A stretch of DNA of 64,000 nt from Bacteriovorax sp. MedPE-SWde. GTDB taxonomy: Bacteria > Bdellovibrionota > Bacteriovoracia > Bacteriovoracales > Bacteriovoracaceae. This document shows positions 41,944 through 49,129 of this stretch, piece by piece. The stretch is from assembly GCA_001874305.1 (NCBI GenBank), contig MPCU01000002.1, forward strand, positions 434,001 to 498,000, read 5' to 3'. How positions within the stretch are numbered: the first letter of the stretch is position 1; every line of letters starts with the position of its first letter. The notes beneath the pieces are model-generated. The model saw only the letters and a list, made by a program, of their open reading frames with translations. It had not been told where the DNA came from and searched no databases. The position numbers were made by a program, and so were the translations under genes.

Positions 41944-43397
41944 AAAGCCGCCTCACTAAAGTTCATTCCACTATCAACAATAACTTCGTCGCAAAACTTA
42001 AGCATGAGATTATGCGCCAATAGCTTACGATAATCACTCGTACCACGAACATCGCTAAGAGGTTTAATTTCTGAGTCCAGCATTTTTGCAACTTTTTTAA
42101 ATGTAGCTTGGTCTAGTTTAGTTCCTATAATGGCCTGTTCAACTGACTTAATACGCATAACGACTGGTCCGACACCACCAATTCCTATTTTAAAATCAGT
42201 GAAGACTCCACTATCTAATTTATATGCAATTGCCATACTAACACTTGAGATATCAAGGTCTTTTCTTATCGATACTTTGTATAATTTAAATTTATAATTA
42301 TTCTTTGGTACTATAATTTTTGTAACTAACTCATCAGGTTTAAGATCAAGTTCTTTGTAACCACCAAGAAAGAAGTCGTCGATAGAAATAACTCTTTCAT
42401 CTTTCCCGTTATTTAAAACAACTTTAGCTCCACTAACTCTAAGAAAAGGAATCGTATCGCCAATTGGAGAGGCATTTACAAGGTTTCCTACAAGTGTCCC
42501 CTTATTCTTTATTTGAGGTGATGCAAAAACATGCAGTTTTTGAGAAAACTCTAAGAAGTCCTTTTCACATGCTTTTTCTACATCTGTGAGAGATGCCTTG
42601 GCACCAATAACTAACTCACTTTCTGTATCTTCAACTTTATATGATTCAAGTATATTATTAAGGCTAACAATATGTTGTAAATCTAGTTTACCTTTATTCA
42701 CAAGAACACCAAGATCTGTTGCACCTGAAGTTAGCTTCTTCTTTCCTAAACTTCCGCTTGCATAAAGAGAGTCATATGAATGAGGAAGGAGAACTTCTTT
42801 AGTTTTATTTGAAATGAGTACGTCTTGATCTTGAAGACTTGAGAACTCATTACTCATAGATGCATAATCATACTGATCTTTAAACTTTGTTACTTGGCCA
42901 AGGTCTGTTTCTACTCCGGCCTTTACGATTGGTTCATAGCCAGTACAACGGCACAAGTTACCAGTTAAGTAATTCTTTACTTTCTTTTCATCAATACTAA
43001 TTTTGCCATTAACGGCATCTTCAGACATTGCGGCCATAGAACAGATAATACCAGGAGTACAGTAGCCACACTGAGCCCCGTGATGTTTCATCATAGCATC
43101 TTGTACAGGATGTAAATGATCGAGTTTTTTCAAACCTTCTACCGTGATAAGATGACAGCGATCTAAAAGATACATAAAACTAATACAAGAGTTGATCGAG
43201 TGAGTCTGGCCCATCTTCTTTCCATCAAATCTTGAAATTAATACTGTACATGCTCCACAGTCTCCTTCAGAACAAACTACTTTTGTTCCTGTCAGACCTT
43301 TAACATATCGTAAGTAACTAGCGACAGTATCGAAGGCATGTGTACCATCGAGCTCATGTCGAACACCATTTATATAAACTAAAATTGAATTTCTCAT
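41940..43397 (-). CDS. xdhA: xanthine dehydrogenase FeS/FAD subunit
   Basis: 485 residues from the ATG at 43397. The frame is open 24 codons further up but has no conserved residues there. The plant-type 2Fe-2S cluster is bound by Cys42, 47, 50 and 71 (CSEGDCGACTVL). The second 2Fe-2S domain has Cys110, 113 (QCGYCTPG) and Cys149, 151 (GNLCRCTGY). The FAD domain follows (about 195-485), with KNKGTLVGNLVNASPIGDTIP. Together with XdhB it forms the heterodimer. It heads the operon xdhA-B-C, which lies between two lipid-type operons. Confidence 0.93.
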   Translation of the reverse strand: MRNSILVYINGVRHELDGTHAFDTVASYLRYVKGLTGTKVVCSEGDCGACTVLISRFDGKKMGQTHSINSCISFMYLLDRCHLITVEGLKKLDHLHPVQDAMMKHHGAQCGYCTPGIICSMAAMSEDAVNGKISIDEKKVKNYLTGNLCRCTGYEPIVKAGVETDLGQVTKFKDQYDYASMSNEFSSLQDQDVLISNKTKEVLLPHSYDSLYASGSLGKKKLTSGATDLGVLVNKGKLDLQHIVSLNNILESYKVEDTESELVIGAKASLTDVEKACEKDFLEFSQKLHVFASPQIKNKGTLVGNLVNASPIGDTIPFLRVSGAKVVLNNGKDERVISIDDFFLGGYKELDLKPDELVTKIIVPKNNYKFKLYKVSIRKDLDISSVSMAIAYKLDSGVFTDFKIGIGGVGPVVMRIKSVEQAIIGTKLDQATFKKVAKMLDSEIKPLSDVRGTSDYRKLLAHNLMLKFCDEVIVDSGMNFSEAAL

Positions 43398-43529
43398 GAC
43401 GAAGAGTATCGCATTTATGACTAGGAAACTCAATCTATACGCACAGCACAAGCAATTAATATGCAACAATTAGTGGCGTTCACAGTTATTTATCATAAAG
43501 CTATAAGTGGTCTCTAACAGGAGAGACAC

Positions 43530-45242
43530 ATGAACAATATCAAGATTTCGATAATATTCCTTATTTTCAGTATTATTTCTGCATCAGTAGCAGCTTTTAC
43601 TGATCATAATAATGACGAGTTTGAAGTTAGAACCTCTGGTGGAACGATGATAAATCTTCCAATTCAGATAGATCTACAAGGGAAAATAACTTATGGAATT
43701 GGGATAATGAATCATTCTGGCCATGGAACATCAAACCCTGGTCACATGAACGATATGAATGACATGGGCGATATGCACGATATGAGTGGAATGGGTGACA
43801 TGAACGATATGCAGGACATGGATTCTATGAGCGATATGGGAGATATGCACGGTGCGGATGATATGCACGACATGGGTGACATGAATGACTCAGGACATAT
43901 GGGACACAGTAAAAACAGATCAACTATTATGTGGCATATAATGCCAATGCTTCAAATTGGTGGAGATTATAACAAGCGTATTGTATCAGCTCATATTCAA
44001 GAGAATCCAACTCAACTTCTCTATCCATCATCGTTTCACACTAATTATATTAGCGTAATAAACAAGAGAATAGAAACGGGCGCAGGCCTAATGTTAATGG
44101 GGATGCCTTCGCAGATTGATTGGGGAGGATTTCTACAAGTTGGCTTCATGGCGTATAAAGGAAGTTCATTTTTTTCAAAGAGTAATCATAAGAACTACCA
44201 AAGAGCAGAAGATGCTAGAGCACTCTCAATACCTAGATCAATTCAAGAGCTGAGAGCATGGAAAATATCAGACAAGGTTGTTCTTTCGACTCACGGAGGT
44301 GTGATGATTGGTGCAGGAGTAGGTGCTACAATCTTTACGGATTTGTCGGTAAACTACATGGCCCAAGGAGACTGGAGAATCGAGATTGAAAAGACAAGTA
44401 ATACTAAATTAAGAGTGAACCTTTCAGAAACTAATATGAAGCATATTATGTACAATATGGGTGCGACAGTAGTCTCAATGAATATAGGTAAGCATAAAGT
44501 AAGAAATGCATCTTTTGAATATGAGATTGATTTAAGTAAGAGAGAAGCACTAGAAGTCTATAATCAATTACTCCAAGGCGACCTTAGATTTGCTGAGAAG
44601 TTATTAAATTCAGAAATAGAGGGTGTTAAAGATCTATATAGTAGTAATTCAAGCGGCCTTGCTAATATGTTAAATACAAAATTAGGACTTCCTCTTCTAT
44701 TTAATAGAAATAAGATGATAATGACGTCTACAACAACTCAAAAGGTAAAGAATTTACAAGAGGACATTGTTTTAAATAGCGAAATGACAATGGTTCATAA
44801 GGAAAGAAATACAGATGGTATTTTGTCCGCACATAAGAAAGACTACTCGATGTATATGGGAATGAAGAATCAAACAGGAAGTTTTAAATACAATACTTCA
44901 TCATTTGTTTGGCACTACGAAAGAGACAGAGTGAGCTTGAAACAATTGAATAAAGTACTAGCAAAGTGGAATAAATCTATTAATAGCAAGAAGCTCTTAC
45001 CATTTAAGGCCTACACAAAGAAACTTGGTCATGCGAGAGCAACTGTTAACTTAGTATTCACAGAGATTGGTCACAATAAACTAAAAGAACTGGCCAAGGG
45101 TAATATTAAATTACTAAGTAAGAAAATGCTAAACTCTCCAAAGAAATTCAAAGAGGTTCTAAATAAAATTGGAAAGAAGAATTTTCATAAAAGTTTACAA
45201 ATACAAACAGAGTTCTTTAATAAAGTCGTCAAATCAATATAA
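43530..45242 (+). CDS. exported protein with Met/Asp/His-rich repeat region
   Basis: 570 residues with a signal peptide (about 1-23). Residues 73-126 are almost only Met, Asp, His, Gly and Asn in short units such as NDM, GDM and HDM, about 16 Met in all. The remaining 440 residues are Lys- and Asn-rich with no recognised domain. Met/His clusters of this kind bind copper or silver in several bacterial periplasmic proteins, so metal capture is a reasonable idea but unproven. The start follows AGGAGAG. It is divergent from xdhA and converges with the CarS-like gene at a hairpin. It could equally be a surface protein with a flexible acidic linker. Confidence 0.6.
   Translation: MNNIKISIIFLIFSIISASVAAFTDHNNDEFEVRTSGGTMINLPIQIDLQGKITYGIGIMNHSGHGTSNPGHMNDMNDMGDMHDMSGMGDMNDMQDMDSMSDMGDMHGADDMHDMGDMNDSGHMGHSKNRSTIMWHIMPMLQIGGDYNKRIVSAHIQENPTQLLYPSSFHTNYISVINKRIETGAGLMLMGMPSQIDWGGFLQVGFMAYKGSSFFSKSNHKNYQRAEDARALSIPRSIQELRAWKISDKVVLSTHGGVMIGAGVGATIFTDLSVNYMAQGDWRIEIEKTSNTKLRVNLSETNMKHIMYNMGATVVSMNIGKHKVRNASFEYEIDLSKREALEVYNQLLQGDLRFAEKLLNSEIEGVKDLYSSNSSGLANMLNTKLGLPLLFNRNKMIMTSTTTQKVKNLQEDIVLNSEMTMVHKERNTDGILSAHKKDYSMYMGMKNQTGSFKYNTSSFVWHYERDRVSLKQLNKVLAKWNKSINSKKLLPFKAYTKKLGHARATVNLVFTEIGHNKLKELAKGNIKLLSKKMLNSPKKFKEVLNKIGKKNFHKSLQIQTEFFNKVVKSI
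43746..43907 (+). repeat. short in-frame Met-Asp codon repeats
   Basis: The coding region repeats units of nine or so bases ending GATATG or GACATG, encoding (N/G/H)DM. The units are degenerate, so this is protein-level repetition, not a tandem DNA array. Copy number could vary by slippage between strains. Confidence 0.75.
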
Positions 45243-45248
45243 GTTAAT

Positions 45249-45274
45249 GGGTAGGAAAGATCATTTTCCTACCC
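45249..45274. terminator. hairpin between convergent genes
   Basis: GGGTAGGAAA and TTTCCTACCC form a perfect 10-bp stem with a six-base loop. Neither side has a long T-run, so it may end transcription only weakly, but it sits exactly between the two convergent stop codons. Confidence 0.55.
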
Positions 45275-45275
45275 T

Positions 45276-45812
45276 CTACATTGGCTCTTTTCTGAGCTTT
45301 AACAAGTACAGCACGTAGTTTAGTAATAAATGAATAACAGTTCCCATTACTAAGAATGAAAGCAAATGTATAATACTGGCCTTAGTCATAAAGTAATACA
45401 CTATAATCAAACCAAACCCTGAATCGACTTGATCCAGTACAGAGTGAAAAAGTATATTCTCCTTTGACATTTTGCCAGGCTCAATACCTTTTCTTCTTTT
45501 AATATATGAATTTGGAAGTTCAAATAGACAATAGAAGATACCAAGAGCTATTGCTAAGATGATAGGATTATAAATACTGAGTCCAATATCAAGGTCAAAG
45601 GACCTTTCCATCCAAAGAGCAGTATAGACACCAGGGATTGTAAGAAGAGGCATGGCAACGAAGCCCCTATAAGTCTTATTCTTGCCAAAGGCCGCTGTAT
45701 TAATAGGTATTTTAATAAACTTACATAGATCAAGAGTTACTACGACCATATGGAGAACACCTCCAAAAACAAGGGGTATTAATAATAGAAATACTTCTAA
45801 TAAGAAATTCAT
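45276..45812 (-). CDS. CDP-archaeol-synthase-like (CarS family) membrane protein
   Basis: 178 residues with about five membrane helices. The motif pattern matches the CarS/CDP-diglyceride-synthase-like group: FGKNKTYRGF near residues 43-52, FELPNSYIKRRKGIEPG near 98-114, and SVLDQVDSGFG near 128-138. Archaeal CarS uses CTP to activate a glycerol-phosphate ether lipid. A bacterial relative would act on a lipid phosphate or alcohol. It starts inside the stop codon of the second PEP-synthase-like gene (TAATG), so it is in an operon with that gene and psd. Confidence 0.65.
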   Translation of the reverse strand: MNFLLEVFLLLIPLVFGGVLHMVVVTLDLCKFIKIPINTAAFGKNKTYRGFVAMPLLTIPGVYTALWMERSFDLDIGLSIYNPIILAIALGIFYCLFELPNSYIKRRKGIEPGKMSKENILFHSVLDQVDSGFGLIIVYYFMTKASIIHLLSFLVMGTVIHLLLNYVLYLLKLRKEPM

Positions 45813-48178
45813 TATTCTGTCTCCACTATGATTGCCCCTGCATCACCATCAATTGTTATATTCATTCCCGTCTTTAAAAGATTCGTTATTTTGGAAACAT
45901 TAAGAACTGCAGGAATTCCATATTCTCGGCTTATAACAGCGGCATGCGAAAGTACTCCTCCAACCTCAGTTACAACACCTGCAACTTTACCAAGTACAGG
46001 AGTCCAACCAGGGTCTGTAAACTTTGTAATGAGAATATCTCCATCTTTAATTCCAGCAGTTTCATCAAGTGTCTTTGCCACTATGACTCTTCCACTAACA
46101 AGACCTGGAGAACAAGCAATTCCTCTATATACGATTTTTCCATCAAGCTCTTCAACTCTTAGCTCTGTTTGTTTACGACCATAACCAAAGTCGTTTGGAG
46201 CTTCAAAATTAGTATAGCCTCTGTATTGCTTTCTTCTATATAAGATTGATCCTTTATATACACTGAGAGAAGTATTGTTTTCAATGAGGTCTATTATTTC
46301 ATCAATATGTAAGAAGAAGATATCTCCTCGACTTCCCCAACGTCTGTCTTGTTCTAGTAAAAACTTCCTAATCAAGTAATATGAACGAGTTGAATACTCT
46401 CTCATCTTCTCCCTTAGTTTAAGATAGCTTCTTACAAAATCTAATTTATTCTGAAATTTCTTATATATTCGATTCGAGAATAATCCTCCATTCTTTTCAA
46501 TCAATTCAGACACTCTAGAAACTTCAGTTTCATATGAATTAGAACTAGAGCTTGATGTCTCTTTATAGTTTCGGGCCATTTCAATTACACGAGAAGGGAC
46601 TTCTCCCCATCTTGGAACAGTAATGTCCAATTCACGATCACCGTGATGAAAATGTGGAACGAGAAAACTATTTACACTATCTTTTACTTCTTGAGAGTTT
46701 TCTCCATATTCATCAATGGCCGCTTTAACCTTCTTTAGATCTTTTTGTATTTCAAGATGTGAAACACCATCAAGGCCAGTTAAAAGTTGAATAGTATTAA
46801 CTTTTTCCCCAATTTTCTTTTCTAACTTTTCAAGATATTCATTGAACATAGTTTGAAGATTAGAATTATTATAAATTGTTCTATAGTAACTCGTTTCAGT
46901 ATGTAGAAAGAGTACATTTATCAAAGATAAGAAATCACTGGAAAAGTCATTGTCACTTAGTTTTGAAAGGTCTTCATTTACTAATTTATGATACTTATTT
47001 TCAAGTGGCTCAAAGAAGTTAGAGAAGTCTAAGTGCTCCTTGTGACACTTCTTAAATTCTTTTTCCATACCTATTAGAACTGGTATTGCTCGCAGAAGAG
47101 TCAAAGGATTTTGGCCAGTTGTCTTTGGTCCAGACTCACCATAATCTTTCATGATTCCAAGATCTATATCAAAGTTGGCTTCATTAAACCCAGGGATCTT
47201 TTGAAGCATACTCTTTACATTTCCAGCACTCCAGTATGCCCTTCCGTAACATGAAAAAAGCCACTGAGAAGGATGATCCTTAGGTAGTAAAGTGAGTTTC
47301 TTAAAATACTCTGGCATACTTGTGTTCATTGCCTTTCTGTATAATGAGAACATCATAGGAGTACAAACAGCAGATGAAATTCCTCCATCCTTTAAGTCCG
47401 CATCGGTTAATTCACCAAGATCTTTTCTCCATTCTATAGTTGTAATAGGTCTTGCTTGAAGAATCCATAGTTCTCCATTCTTATCAATGGCCCACTCAAC
47501 ATCTTGTGGAGTATTAAAATATGCCTGGATATCAAGAATCTGTATGGCAAGACTTTTAAGCTTTTCACCACTCAAATCAACTTTACTATTTTCTATATTT
47601 TTATGAATTATCTCTTCATTCTCATAGTGATAGGTATATTGATTAGGAGTTACTTCCCCAGAGACAAGATGCTCTCCAACTCCTTCACAAACTTCAAGAA
47701 GCATATGGTCTTCAATTCCGTCTAGCGGATTAATACTAAATGCGACCCCTGCACAGAAAGGGTCTATCATTTTTTGTATAAGAACAGAGAACTGACTATA
47801 TAGTTCTTCATTACTTTTTTCTATTCCAGCATTAGAAAGGTAGTCCTTAACTCTTTCACCCTGAGAAGATTCAAAACAATTTCTAATACTAGACTTTAAG
47901 TCTTCAAGGTTATCTATAAAAAGAAATGTTTCATAAAGGCCTGCGAAACTCATATCACCAAGATCTTCAAGCTGACCGCTACTTCTTACAGCAACAGGAA
48001 AGCCTCCAATCTTTTCAATACTTTCGAGAAGATCTTTATCTGAATATTTATCACTATAACGAATGATGTAGCCACCAGGGACATTAAATCCACCTTTTAA
48101 GAGTTCAACTAAATTCCCTGCTTTCTTACCAAGTGACTCTCTTTGCTCGTCTGTAAGGTTGTCATTTAAGAATTTCAT
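45812..48178 (-). CDS. second PEP-synthase-like ATP-dependent phosphotransferase
   Basis: 788 residues with the same architecture as the protein at 34351-36873. The N-terminal ATP-grasp domain shows KKAGNLVELLKGGFNVPGG, PVAVRSSGQLEDLGDMSFAG and WILQARPITT. A large central domain is not recognised. The C-terminal swivelling domain contains GGVLSHAAVISREYGIPAVL, with His745 as the phospho-carrier. The PEP-binding barrel is missing, so it is not a PEP synthase. It may phosphorylate or join an organic substrate at the cost of ATP to AMP and phosphate. It overlaps psd (ATGA) upstream and the CarS-like gene downstream, so it probably works on a lipid or a lipid head group (inference from neighbours). 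Confidence 0.8.
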   Translation of the reverse strand: MKFLNDNLTDEQRESLGKKAGNLVELLKGGFNVPGGYIIRYSDKYSDKDLLESIEKIGGFPVAVRSSGQLEDLGDMSFAGLYETFLFIDNLEDLKSSIRNCFESSQGERVKDYLSNAGIEKSNEELYSQFSVLIQKMIDPFCAGVAFSINPLDGIEDHMLLEVCEGVGEHLVSGEVTPNQYTYHYENEEIIHKNIENSKVDLSGEKLKSLAIQILDIQAYFNTPQDVEWAIDKNGELWILQARPITTIEWRKDLGELTDADLKDGGISSAVCTPMMFSLYRKAMNTSMPEYFKKLTLLPKDHPSQWLFSCYGRAYWSAGNVKSMLQKIPGFNEANFDIDLGIMKDYGESGPKTTGQNPLTLLRAIPVLIGMEKEFKKCHKEHLDFSNFFEPLENKYHKLVNEDLSKLSDNDFSSDFLSLINVLFLHTETSYYRTIYNNSNLQTMFNEYLEKLEKKIGEKVNTIQLLTGLDGVSHLEIQKDLKKVKAAIDEYGENSQEVKDSVNSFLVPHFHHGDRELDITVPRWGEVPSRVIEMARNYKETSSSSSNSYETEVSRVSELIEKNGGLFSNRIYKKFQNKLDFVRSYLKLREKMREYSTRSYYLIRKFLLEQDRRWGSRGDIFFLHIDEIIDLIENNTSLSVYKGSILYRRKQYRGYTNFEAPNDFGYGRKQTELRVEELDGKIVYRGIACSPGLVSGRVIVAKTLDETAGIKDGDILITKFTDPGWTPVLGKVAGVVTEVGGVLSHAAVISREYGIPAVLNVSKITNLLKTGMNITIDGDAGAIIVETE

Positions 48179-49053
48179 GACTTCACTCTCCCAACTTCGC
48201 TACCTAATTTAAAGTAGCTTTCAATACCTTTTGATGAGTAATCTGATAGGTATTTATTAAATTCTATATTCTTATTTTTTACCAGCATGACAACAGTTGA
48301 GCCACCAAAGAGGAAATGCCCCTTGGCCTCACCTCTTTTAAATTCGCTATTCTTCCACTTTTGTATAATAGTACCGACACAGAATGCACCTATCTCTACG
48401 TAAGCAACTTCACCTAAGTTCTTACAATTTAATATATTCACAACTCTTTTATTGGTATTAAGCACATCTACTTTATTTCTAAGAGCAATGGGAGAAACGG
48501 AATTTAGACTTCCTTTAATTTCAAAGCTATCTAAAACTTCTCCATCATCAGGAAAATGAAACCAATGATAATCGACTGGTGCTAGCCGACAAATGATCGC
48601 CGTAGCATCTTTATATTCTTCACCATATTCTTCCCCTATAAGATCTAATGGAGAGATACGACTTCCCTTAAGATTAACTTTATCTTTCGCCTTACTAACT
48701 AAATAGCGACCTTCGCAAAAGGCAGGAAGTACTGATTGATCACTAGACCACTCTCTCTTGCCTGGAAGAAATGTTCTTGCAAAGTAGTCATTAAAAGAAT
48801 TGAATTTTTCTATAGAGTTAAAATCTTTGGCATTTACTCCATAGTCTTTTATAAAGCTTGGAATCTCTTTAGCGCTGGCCTTTCTATTCTTAGTCCAACC
48901 ATAAATAGTGCATGGAATTGTATGAGTTAATAACTGACCTAGTAGCGATCCAGATCTCGACTCATAGAGCCATCTTAAAACTCGCGCTCCAAATACTTGT
49001 TCTTGCGTAAGTTTACCTTGCTCAATGTCAAAATACTCTATCTTACTAGTCAT
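48175..49053 (-). CDS. psd: phosphatidylserine decarboxylase-like proenzyme
   Basis: Decarboxylates phosphatidylserine to phosphatidylethanolamine and matures by self-cleavage into two chains with a pyruvoyl group. The cleavage motif is FLFGGSTVVML, with Ser252 as the future pyruvoyl residue. The family segment APVDYHWFHFP holds the conserved His residues. Earlier parts include FNSFNDYFARTF and PAFCEGRYL. The 292-residue length is usual. The ATG at 49053 is preferred, and a GTG two codons earlier is possible. It is first in an operon with the second PEP-synthase-like gene and the CarS-like gene, so its substrate might be another phospholipid of similar shape. It is divergent from the MMPL exporter. 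Confidence 0.88.
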   Translation of the reverse strand: MTSKIEYFDIEQGKLTQEQVFGARVLRWLYESRSGSLLGQLLTHTIPCTIYGWTKNRKASAKEIPSFIKDYGVNAKDFNSIEKFNSFNDYFARTFLPGKREWSSDQSVLPAFCEGRYLVSKAKDKVNLKGSRISPLDLIGEEYGEEYKDATAIICRLAPVDYHWFHFPDDGEVLDSFEIKGSLNSVSPIALRNKVDVLNTNKRVVNILNCKNLGEVAYVEIGAFCVGTIIQKWKNSEFKRGEAKGHFLFGGSTVVMLVKNKNIEFNKYLSDYSSKGIESYFKLGSEVGRVKS

Positions 49054-49129
49054 AGACACACCGTTTAATTGTAGATTCCTATACTATAGATTAAGATAAT
49101 CCGGTCATTTCATAAACCAGGTAAAAAAC

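Noticed and set aside
43746-43907. CRISPR-like or tandem DNA repeat
   Set aside because: The units are short, degenerate and in frame inside a coding gene; they make sense only as amino-acid repeats.
45812-48178. Second central-metabolism PEP synthase
   Set aside because: Same reason: no PEP barrel, and the operon partners are lipid enzymes.
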